NCBI GenBank assembly: GCA_027327845.1
Contig: DAHVYC010000010.1
Span: forward strand, 1-12,568
DNA: 12,568 bases
Direction of reading: 5' to 3'
Source: Candidatus Nomurabacteria bacterium
GTDB lineage: Bacteria > Patescibacteriota > Minisyncoccia > Phycocordibacterales > UBA9973
Numbering within the stretch: position 1 is the first letter of the stretch; each line of letters opens with the position of its first letter. The position numbers and the translations under genes were made by a program. The notes under the pieces were generated by a model. It had not been told where the DNA came from. It saw only the letters and a program-made list of their open reading frames with translations, and made no database searches. Shown one piece after another: positions 5,742 through 11,900 of the stretch.

Positions 5742-6335
5742 CTATGGTTTTATATACTTCGGAGAAGCGAGAAACTTGGATAACTCTTTAGTTTCCAAAA
5801 CAATTTCATGAGGAAAATCCAATATATCTCTTACTAACTTATCATACATATCAAGTCTGTATGTAAATTCTTTAGTATCGAACACAGCGTAGACTATCTC
5901 TGTGCCTATTTCCGCTTCTAGTTTATGCACCGCTTCTTCTATTTTGCTTCTTTTCATCTTATCCCCGACTACAAGTAGATCTACTCTGGTGTCTTTATTT
6001 TTTATAAAAATACCAGAAACCAACAAGAGCTTCACTCTCCCGACTTTCTTGAAAGTATCAGCGATCATCTTCTTATCCAGAGTATCAGAACCTATGAGCA
6101 AGCGGTCGAATTCCTTCCCGTACTTGAACATTGGATTGAAATACCATATTTTGGAATGTTTCTTTATGAACCCAGCTGAATAGAGGAGTTTAATTTCTTT
6201 ACCCACCATGCCACTATTTACTCTGCTTCTTTTTATAATGTCTTTTTTACTAAAACCATCTTTCGTATTAAGCAGAAAAAGCCTCATTATTTTGACCCTG
6301 GCCGGGTTGCCTAGTATTTTACCTAGAATTTCCAT
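5742..6335 (-). CDS. Winged-helix transcriptional regulator fused to a nucleotidyltransferase-like domain
   Basis: Residues 1-70 look like an ArsR/MarR-type winged helix: LGNPARVKIMRLFLLN begins the first helices, and SGMVGKEIKLLYSAGFIKK has the pattern of a recognition helix and wing. Residues 95-175 resemble a minimal nucleotidyltransferase fold: RVKLLLVSGIF takes the place of the usual helix after the GS motif, and RVDLLVVGD takes the place of DxDLLVV. The GS loop is reduced to SG and the first metal-binding Asp is Arg, so catalysis is doubtful and the domain may instead sense a ligand. Related winged-helix/nucleotidyltransferase fusions occur in archaea and candidate phyla. The ATG lies 9 bases past a -10 box, suggesting a leaderless mRNA. 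Targets are unknown; neighbouring genes are obvious candidates. Confidence 0.75.
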   Translation of the reverse strand: MEILGKILGNPARVKIMRLFLLNTKDGFSKKDIIKRSRVNSGMVGKEIKLLYSAGFIKKHSKIWYFNPMFKYGKEFDRLLIGSDTLDKKMIADTFKKVGRVKLLLVSGIFIKNKDTRVDLLVVGDKMKRSKIEEAVHKLEAEIGTEIVYAVFDTKEFTYRLDMYDKLVRDILDFPHEIVLETKELSKFLASPKYIKP

Positions 6336-6343
6336 ATGTTTAT

Positions 6344-6371
6344 ATAATACTACCTTTGTTTAAAAATACAA
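6344..6371 (-). promoter_or_regulatory. Promoter of the regulator gene, apparently leaderless
   Basis: Minus strand TTGTAT (6366-6371), a 16-base spacer and TATTAT (6344-6349). A start about 7 bases downstream would fall at 6337, two bases before the ATG at 6335, leaving no room for a ribosome binding site. A partial GACGTCGGAC word (6373-6382) abuts the -35 box. Confidence 0.55.
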
Positions 6372-6396
6372 GACGTCGGACACCTTTAAATAAAAT

Positions 6397-6506
6397 AAAA
6401 ACAAGATGAAAGTTTTTAAGGGGTTGCGAGCGCGACGGCGCGAGCATTTCAGGATTTTTTAAGCTTCAAAAAATCCGTACCGACAAAAACTTTGCATCTT
6501 GTTTTT
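6397..6506 (-). terminator. Long palindrome serving as rplJL operon terminator (element D)
   Basis: Arms of about 21 bases (6397-6417 and 6485-6506; AACAAGATG and AAGTTTTT words) pair with one bulged base. Inside are GGATTTTTT/AAAAAATCC and a GCGC-CGTC-GCGC hairpin. On the minus strand the structure starts about a dozen bases after the rplL stop and ends in TTGTTTTTATTTTATTT, so it can end the ribosomal protein transcript. The internal layout resembles element E at 7474-7599, with the CGTC loop kept and its stem changed on both sides. Confidence 0.7.
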
Positions 6507-6518
6507 TTATATATTCCT

Positions 6519-6890
6519 TTATTTCAGCTCCACTTTTCCACCTGCCTCTTCTATCTTTTTCTTCAAATCTTCAGCTTCAGCTTTCTTCATACCTTCTTTG
6601 AGTGCAGAAGGAGCGGCATCCACTAAATCTTTGGCTTCCTTGAGTCCGAGACCCAAAACTTCCTTTACCACTTTCATAACAGCGATTTTTTGTTCCCCTG
6701 CAGAGGCAAGAACCACGTTGTATGAATCTTTCTCTTCAGCGGCTGCGGCATTTCCTCCGGCTGCTGGTCCGGCTGCTGCCACTGCTGCTGCCGAAACTCC
6801 GAATTTTTCTTCTATCGCCTTTACGAGCTCGTTCAATTCGAGAACTGACGCGCCTTCCAGGTCTTTCAAAAATGAATCAAATTTTGACAT
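6519..6890 (-). CDS. rplL: Ribosomal protein bL12 (L7/L12)
   Basis: At 123 residues this is the usual length for L7/L12. Residues 1-33 form the dimerisation domain that attaches to L10. Residues 34-52 are the Ala/Gly-rich hinge (SAAAVAAAGPAAGGNAAAA). Residues 53-123 are the globular domain that recruits translation factors, with the hallmark GLGLKEAKDLVDAAPSALKEG. It works as multiple dimers in the ribosomal stalk. It follows rplJ after an 88-base spacer filled with CTAG-rich repeats, and the two are presumably cotranscribed and closed by the palindrome at 6397-6506. The ATG is preceded by an A/T-rich stretch without a Shine-Dalgarno sequence. Identification is secure. Confidence 0.98.
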   Translation of the reverse strand: MSKFDSFLKDLEGASVLELNELVKAIEEKFGVSAAAVAAAGPAAGGNAAAAEEKDSYNVVLASAGEQKIAVMKVVKEVLGLGLKEAKDLVDAAPSALKEGMKKAEAEDLKKKIEEAGGKVELK

Positions 6891-6900
6891 AATATTTTAA

Positions 6901-6988
6901 GTTAGGTTCTAGTTGCTAGGTTCTAGCTTCTAGAATTATTAATAAATTCTGTTTTTACGAGTTACTAGAAACTAATCACTAGCTTCTA
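6901..6988. repeat. CTAG-rich repeats between rplJ and rplL, copies 3 and 4
   Basis: Two clusters (6901-6935, including TAGGTTCTAG and GCTAGGTTCTAG; and 6959-6988, GTTACTAGAAACTAATCACT) are separated by an AT-rich stretch and fill the rplJ-rplL spacer. The right cluster overlaps the 3' end of rplJ and supplies its last residues and TAG stop. Confidence 0.75.
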
Positions 6989-7461
6989 ATTTTAGCTACT
7001 TCATTTACAGCGATAGCCAAACGCTGCATAGGAGACTTGAGTAAGAATGCAATCTTTGAGAGCAATACTTCCCTAGACGGGATCGTCGCTATCTCCATCA
7101 TCTTATCTTTGCCTACGAACTTTCCTTCGAAAATTCCGCCCAAAATCTCTAGAACGCCTTTGTGTTCTTTCTGAAAATTGTAAATTTCTCTGGCAGAAGA
7201 AGTTTTATCGTTCGAATAGGCCAAGGCTACTTCCCCGGAAAGTTCCGGTATTTCCCCTTCAGCTTTTTTATCCAATGCTCGTTTAAGCAATGTCTTTCTA
7301 GACACTTTGTAATTAACTCCTTGATCTCTTAGTCCCTTTCGAAGAAGCGTCTCGTCGGCAACGTTCATCCCATGGAAATTGACGAAAACGACAGACTCTG
7401 ATTCTTTCAGGGCCTTATCAAGGCTTTTTATCATTTCTTCTTTTTTTGATTTTAACAGCAT
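6979..7461 (-). CDS. rplJ: Ribosomal protein uL10
   Basis: This 160-residue protein matches L10. The N-terminal rRNA-binding domain includes ESVVFVNFHGMNVADETLLRK and VNYKVSRKTLLKRAL, followed by an alpha/beta region with GGIFEGKFVGKDKMMEIATIPSREVLL. The C-terminal helix that binds L7/L12 dimers is KIAFLLKSPMQRLAIAVNEVAK. In the ribosome it anchors the L12 stalk to 23S rRNA helices 42-44. The last codons (Arg-Ser-stop) come from a CTAG repeat, so the natural end may have been altered by repeat insertion. A promoter at 7741-7768 gives a leader of about 270 bases carrying a tandem hairpin, a possible attenuator and a long palindrome. L10 operons are commonly autoregulated through their leader. 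No strong Shine-Dalgarno sequence is present. Confidence 0.97.
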   Translation of the reverse strand: MLLKSKKEEMIKSLDKALKESESVVFVNFHGMNVADETLLRKGLRDQGVNYKVSRKTLLKRALDKKAEGEIPELSGEVALAYSNDKTSSAREIYNFQKEHKGVLEILGGIFEGKFVGKDKMMEIATIPSREVLLSKIAFLLKSPMQRLAIAVNEVAKIRS

Positions 7462-7473
7462 AATTCACTTAAA

Positions 7474-7599
7474 TTACAAAACTTGTCGCGGGCGTACTTT
7501 TTAGAAAACATTGCGCAGGCTGACGAGCCGAGCATAGCAAATTTTCAGTAGAAAATTATGCGCGTTTTATAAAAAGTATGCCAAGAAAGAGTTTTGTAA
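7474..7599 (-). repeat. Long palindrome in the rplJ leader (element E)
   Basis: Arms of 30 bases (7474-7503 and 7570-7599) pair over TTACAAAACT and GGCRTACTTTTTA, with a 7x7 internal loop between. The core holds AATTTTC/GAAAATT within GCATA/TATGC, then a GGCT-CGTC-AGCC hairpin. The inner arm ends in T5/A5, as in elements D and F. It stops 12 bases before the rplJ ATG, so it should affect ribosome access. Confidence 0.75.
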
Positions 7600-7611
7600 A
7601 ATATTTAAAAT

Positions 7612-7630
7612 AAAAAACGGCCTAAGGCCG
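7612..7630 (-). terminator. Terminator or attenuator in the rplJ leader
   Basis: CGGCC-TTA-GGCCG (7618-7630) followed on the minus strand by T6ATTTT. It lies 150 bases before rplJ and about 105 after the promoter. Either it limits entry into rplJ or it ends a short RNA. Confidence 0.6.
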
Positions 7631-7684
7631 CAAAAACTATCCACAATCGACCACTGAGCAGGTCCTATGTCTTTCGACTGCCTA

Positions 7685-7721
7685 TTCCGACCTTGTGTCG
7701 GAATCCCGACTTTGGTCGGGG
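7685..7721 (-). repeat. Tandem CCGAC-hairpin repeat, copy C
   Basis: Read on the minus strand this is CCCCGAC/GTCGGGA then TTCCGAC/GTCGGAA, the same two-hairpin order and the same loops (CAAA, ACAAG) as copies A and B. Here it is in ordinary intergenic DNA, showing that the element is not an rRNA feature. Confidence 0.85.
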
Positions 7722-7740
7722 CCTTCTTTGCGGTATTTTT

Positions 7741-7768
7741 ATAATATCACAAACAATTTATTTTGCAA
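7741..7768 (-). promoter_or_regulatory. Promoter of rplJ-rplL
   Basis: Minus strand TTGCAA (7763-7768), a 16-base spacer and TATTAT (7741-7746). The -35 box overlaps the last codons of the 49-residue protein gene. The start site should be near 7734. Confidence 0.5.
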
Positions 7769-7907
7769 CTTGTGCTCCGTTGTTGCTATTCCCATTCCCC
7801 GTCATTTCTGCGTTATTTCCGAGGTTGGTTATGAGTAGGACCCCTAGAAGCCCTATCACTATCATTATCGCGAATATGGTCAAGGTCTTCAGAAAATGTT
7901 TTGTCAT
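7758..7907 (-). CDS. Small single-span membrane protein, 49 residues
   Basis: Translation from the ATG at 7907 gives a 49-residue protein: a basic N-terminus (MTKHFLKT), one strongly hydrophobic helix at about residues 9-28 (IFAIMIVIGLLGVLLI region), and a short hydrophilic Asn/Gly-rich tail ending AQVAK. The layout predicts a membrane anchor with a short exported tail. The promoter (TTGTCA, 18 bases, TATATT) places the start of transcription at or within a base or two of the ATG, so the mRNA is probably leaderless, which explains the missing ribosome binding site. It sits just upstream of the rplJ promoter. It is too short for SecE and I do not recognise the family. That it is a gene rests on promoter fit and the protein-like layout. 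Confidence 0.55.
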   Translation of the reverse strand: MTKHFLKTLTIFAIMIVIGLLGVLLITNLGNNAEMTGNGNSNNGAQVAK

Positions 7908-7913
7908 ATATTT

Positions 7914-7943
7914 AATATAGCACAGAACCCCCTAATTTGACAA
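7914..7943 (-). promoter_or_regulatory. Divergent promoter, leftward, for the 49-residue protein
   Basis: Minus strand TTGTCA (7938-7943), 18-base spacer, TATATT (7914-7919). The predicted start coincides with the ATG at 7907. Its -35 box overlaps by five bases the -35 box of the rightward promoter. Confidence 0.5.
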
Positions 7944-7964
7944 AACTTTGAGGTATATTATAAT
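7937..7964 (+). promoter_or_regulatory. Divergent promoter, rightward, for the 8018 gene
   Basis: A perfect TTGACA (7937-7942), a 16-base spacer and a perfect TATAAT (7959-7964). The start site should be near 7971, giving a leader of about 47 bases before the ATG at 8018. Confidence 0.75.
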
Positions 7965-8017
7965 ACGAGAAAATAATTTTAATTAATTAATTGTTCATCA
8001 AATTCGTGAGGCTGTCT

Positions 8018-8377
8018 ATGACAAAAAGTCAGTTTTTCTTTTCGCTTTTCTATTCTGTATGGTGCATACTCATTATAGCTAATGGAATAGGAACTTTATC
8101 CCTTATCGCCGTATGGTCAGAAAAAAATTTTATAAGGGGTTTAAAAGTAAAAGTACTATACCCTATGGGCATGGTATATATAAAAAATAAAGGGACGGCA
8201 AATTGTTTTTACTCATTCATTTCCATAGCCACTGCTATCTCTATTTTCTATTTAGATAGCGAACCAACACTACTATGGATCTCAATAATGTTCTTCATAA
8301 TTGATAACTGGCTTTACTTGCACCTAAAGCCAAAAAAGAATAACAGTATTATACAATATGATACTGAAAGGTATTAA
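8018..8377 (+). CDS. Unrecognised small membrane protein, 119 residues
   Basis: I chose the ATG at 8018 over an in-frame TTG at 7991 because GTGAGG ends about six bases upstream of it. The product has three hydrophobic segments (about residues 5-29, 61-77 and 80-97), basic stretches between the first two (NFIRGLKVKV) and a basic cytoplasmic-looking tail (HLKPKKNN). It is probably a three-span inner-membrane protein. There is no recognised motif. It is a single-gene unit: perfect promoter before it, terminator directly after it. The following gene encodes another small membrane protein of similar size, and the two may work together, but I see no sequence similarity that would make them duplicates. 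Existence is well supported; function is unknown. Confidence 0.75.
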   Translation: MTKSQFFFSLFYSVWCILIIANGIGTLSLIAVWSEKNFIRGLKVKVLYPMGMVYIKNKGTANCFYSFISIATAISIFYLDSEPTLLWISIMFFIIDNWLYLHLKPKKNNSIIQYDTERY

Positions 8378-8382
8378 TTTCC

Positions 8383-8413
8383 AAAGGGACGTTTAAAGAA
8401 CGCCCCTTTTTCA
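8383..8413 (+). terminator. Terminator after the 8018 gene
   Basis: AAAGGGACGTT pairs with AACGCCCCTTT (one A-C mismatch) and is followed by TTTTC. It begins five bases after the stop codon. Confidence 0.8.
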
Positions 8414-8448
8414 GTATAAAAAATGTAAATTATGCCACTTGACCCTAT

Positions 8449-8476
8449 TTGATAAATTCCTCAAATTCTGTATAGT
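8449..8476 (+). promoter_or_regulatory. Promoter of the 8515 gene
   Basis: TTGATA (8449-8454), a 16-base spacer and TATAGT (8471-8476). The start site should be near 8483, leaving a leader of about 30 bases with a good ribosome binding site. Confidence 0.6.
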
Positions 8477-8514
8477 GAAAGAAACAGTTCACAAACAAAA
8501 ATCTGGAGAATATC

Positions 8515-8904
8515 ATGCCTAAAGAATTGTTATTGGTATCGTGGTGGATCTACCTAGTAATAAACATATTGGAAGCAGCGTTCATTACTTCCATATGGAA
8601 TGTGTTAGAGTACGTATCTGTGGTAGAGAGAGAAAAAGATATTCAGAAATATATAGCAAGTAATTATTCCCCTTTCAGACAAATAATACCAACTACGGGT
8701 TTACTATGTCTGAAAAATATTTATTTCAAAATCTTTTTTCTGCTTACACTACCTATAGGTTTAATACTATGTCATTTCTTGAGTGAAGGAACAGGAACTA
8801 TAATGGGTAAAATTTCTTGGATCCTACCATTATTTATGCTGTATCTATTCGTTACTGTTAGCATCGACTTAAAAAAGTTTTATTCCTCCGGGACTTCGCA
8901 ATGA
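8515..8904 (+). CDS. Unrecognised small membrane protein, 129 residues
   Basis: The ATG at 8515 follows GGAGAA at 8505-8510, the best Shine-Dalgarno sequence in the window. The protein has hydrophobic segments at about residues 5-30, 66-88 and 98-116. A charged stretch sits between the first two (EREKDIQKYIASNYSPFRQ), and a short polar tail ends the protein. It is probably an integral membrane protein with three spans. No catalytic motif or known family is seen. It ends in TGA, and the stop lies inside the loop-side arm of its own terminator, which supports TGA being a true stop here. It is a single-gene unit that converges on the large secreted-protein gene. Confidence 0.75.
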   Translation: MPKELLLVSWWIYLVINILEAAFITSIWNVLEYVSVVEREKDIQKYIASNYSPFRQIIPTTGLLCLKNIYFKIFFLLTLPIGLILCHFLSEGTGTIMGKISWILPLFMLYLFVTVSIDLKKFYSSGTSQ

Positions 8905-8916
8905 AGTCCCATTTTT
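8890..8916 (+). terminator. Terminator overlapping the end of the 8515 gene
   Basis: GGGACTTC pairs with GAAGTCCC around GCAAT, followed by ATTTTT. The stop codon TGA (8902-8904) is within the structure, an economical overlap of coding and termination signals. Confidence 0.85.
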
Positions 8917-8922
8917 ATTACC

Positions 8923-8964
8923 TGTGGATAACTCGTCGACGTCCAACGTCGACGTTGGACGTCG
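8923..8964 (+). repeat. DnaA-box plus GACGT-palindrome element, copy 2
   Basis: TGTGGATAACTCGT (8923-8936, with a perfect DnaA box on the minus strand at 8923-8931) is followed by a perfect 28-nt palindrome (8937-8964) made of GACGTCCAACGTC and GACGTTGGACGTC. The 14-mer is identical to copy 1 at 468-481 but the two 13-mers are swapped. The element ends two bases from the stop of the gene at 8967. Confidence 0.8.
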
Positions 8965-8966
8965 CC

Positions 8967-11900
8967 TTAGATGGCCATACTTACATTGATTACATAAGGA
9001 GTTAGGTAATCGTAAAATTCATTATTCGCGGCATCCTTCATATGCAACTTGATTTTATACGTCCCAGCTGGAGCCGGAGAACCGCCGGATAAAGTCCCAT
9101 CCCAAGTCTTAGAGCATGTATTTGTACCGTCTACGCACCCGGATCCGGATTGAAAAATTTTATAAATCGTCGGATCAGCTTGATTCTCCAATTTTATAGA
9201 CATCCAGTTCACATTCTCGCTTGCAGTAATGGCTATAGCGAGAGGATTCACTGTCGGGTCTATGGTTATGTCCCCTGCCACACTATTAAAAGTATAACTA
9301 GTGACAGAAGGAGGAGTAGTATCCGGCGGCGGAGGTGGAGGAATAGATGTATCGACTATCTTCACCGTCCCATTTCCGGAAGTTCTATCGCCATTGCTTG
9401 AACCTAAAGCTTTTATGTTTTCAGCCGGAAAAGATGACTTTTCATAATATATGGCAACGCGCCCTCCACCGCCTGGACCATTGCAAGTATTGCCGCACTC
9501 CCCCGAACCTCCATTAGCAGAAAACAATCCATTGCCGGCTAAATTTTTTGTCGTCACATAAATACTGCCGCCACTCGAAGTCGGATCACCATTGGCGGAA
9601 ATTACTCCATCATTCGATAAAGTATCAGTGATGATCAGTCTGATAGTTCCACCACCCGCGGTACGTACACCAGTACCGCTGCTTCCGAAATCAATCGGGT
9701 CCGTTTCAGATCCATAAATAGATTCCGGAGTATTGTCCCAACCAAGCCCACCATAGGAAGCGCCAGCATAGAAATGCGAGCCCATCGCAGCCCCCGGTCC
9801 ATTCCCCTGTTTATACCCCTTTCCATTGGCAGAAATTGAAGAGCCGGCTTCAATATTAATATTTGAAACAGACAAAGACAGTTTTTTCTCCGAAGCTACG
9901 GTAACGAAAGAATTTCCTTTTACAGTTAGAGTATTCACGGTCAAAATTTCGTTATCTGAAAGAGTAAAGGTAGAACCTGTATCGATAGTGATAAATGGTA
10001 TAGAAATACTCTGATTGGAAGCCAGAGTAAAAAAAGATATTTTATCGAGAAGCAAGTCATCCGCTGTAATACTGGCTGTTTCTTCTCCGCTTACCTTAGC
10101 ACCGTTGGTCAGCACAATATGGCGGAAATTAAATGGGCTGTCGTTTTTTTGGAAAATCCAAGAAGAATAGATAAAGAGATCATTGTTCAACATATCAAAA
10201 AATCCCACTGAGCCGTCTCCTGCGCAAATTTTAGTGAATCCATCAGGCGTACCACATCCACCCAAGGCTTCTGCTTTTCCGTTGAAAGAACTAGCTTTGT
10301 AATAAAGAGCAATTCGCCCACCTCCGCCAGGTCGATAAACAGCGCTACTCGCATGTATATCTCCGCCGTTTGCGCTGAAAGATCCACTTCCGGATATGTT
10401 GTCCGTGGTAATATATATGCTTCCTCCACTTGCATTTACTTGCCCATTCGCGGAAATAACTCCATTATTTGTAAGCATATTGGTAACTGCCAACCTAATA
10501 GCTCCGCCACCGTGAAAAGCATCAGCTCCTCCGCTTCCTAAATCAATCGGCTCTTTGGCAGAACCATATATCGGGGATGTGGTATTCATATCTCCAACTC
10601 CACCATAACTTCCACCAGCATAAAAATCCGAACCTGATGGAGTGCCGGGACCGCTTGTGTATCCTTTGCCATCAGCCACGATAGATGAACCGTTATCGAC
10701 AGTAATATTTACAGCATTTATTTTTACTCCCTTGAAAGCGCTGGCAGATTGCGGATCACTTTCTAATGTCAAAATCGCATTGTTAGTTACTACTAAATTT
10801 TCATAATTGTATTCACCGGAAGTCAAAATGGTATTCGTATTAATGATCGTAGTATTAAGAGGAGGAGGTGGAGGCGCGATTACGTTAACTGTACGAGTTT
10901 TTGTGGAAACATTTCCCGCAGCATCCGACACGGTATATATGATAGTGTAATTTCCGACAGTCGCAGTATCGGTAAAAGTTCCGCTTTTTACGATAGAAGA
11001 AGTAAGATCGCCATCAATATCATCAAGTGCGGTCGCCCCGGCATCAGTATAAACAGTATCTTTTTCGACATCGACAGATAGAGCGCCGGCAAGCGTTATG
11101 ACTGGCGCAATCGTATCGCTAGCAGGAGGATTTCCTCCCCCGCCGCCATTTTCTACATCATTACTGCTCGCCGCCTTACCTCCTGTTCCAGGTAATAAAT
11201 TCGGATATTCGATTTTCTCTTCCTGCGACGTGCTTGAAACATTTGAGGTTGCTTCCTCTGCTTTTTCTTGTTCTGGTACATTTTGCTGAAATCCATCAAG
11301 AAGAACTTCCGCTTTTTCAGTCTGACTCTGGTCTGTACTAATAATATTTTCAGAATTATTTTCTACTATGTTTTGTGCATCTGTGTTTGTTTCCGTTTCT
11401 TGAATGATTTCCTCTACAACTGGTTCAGTAACTGGCCCCGGGTTATCCGCATTATTTTGATTATTATCATTATTCAACGTATCCGGTGTAAGCGTGGTAA
11501 GCGTACTTGTATCTTCCGGCAAACTGGCCGCCACATTTGCAAAAAGCCCTGAGAATGCGTTGCCGATAGCTAAGGCGGAATTATGGATTATGGAACCTAT
11601 TTTGGATCCGAGATTAAAAGAAGCATCTGCTATGTATGAACTTGTATTATAAAGATTCACAAGTCCTGCCTTGGTATAAACAGCCATAGGGTCTGCCACG
11701 GCAAAAGCTGCTCCTTGCGCTTTGTGCATTAAAGTAAGTTCCAGTGGAGGGATACAAGGAGTGTCTGTATTGCGTCCTTCGTCATTTTTTAACAAAGAGA
11801 GCATCAACTTAACATCCGAAACTATCCTATTCGCTTGATACTTTAAATACACGTCAGAGAAGCTATGTCCCTTCGGATCATCGCCGGATTTAAGTGGTAT

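Larger units (their letters stand above)
7612..7735 (-). ncRNA. rplJ leader segment ending in a terminator; candidate L10 leader/attenuator
   Basis: From a predicted start near 7734 the RNA carries the tandem-hairpin repeat, then CAGTCGA pairing with TCGATTG around AAGACATAGG...CCTGCTCAGTGG, then a CGGCC/GGCCG terminator with T6. The word AAGACATAGG followed by CCTGC loosely recalls L10 leader motifs but the apical part is missing, so the assignment is tentative. It could equally be an independent small RNA. Confidence 0.35.

Noticed and set aside
6425..6447. GCGAGCGCGACGGCGCGAGC resembles a stretch of E. coli 23S rRNA
   Set aside because: The window's own 23S differs at that place, no neighbouring rRNA sequence is present, and the stretch is explained as the core hairpin of the palindrome at 6397-6506.
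6499..6900. Frame on the plus strand opposite rplL (and similarly 5902-6183 opposite the regulator)
   Set aside because: These are antisense shadows of secure genes with low-complexity translations.
6901..6988. CRISPR array
   Set aside because: The CTAG units are short, imperfect and have no regular unique spacers.
8902..8904. TGA as a glycine codon (code 25)
   Set aside because: This TGA lies inside a canonical terminator hairpin, and no gene in the window needs TGA read-through.
9150..11552. Short frames on both strands within the large secreted-protein gene
   Set aside because: They are overlapped entirely by one long frame with signal peptide and domain structure and have no start signals.
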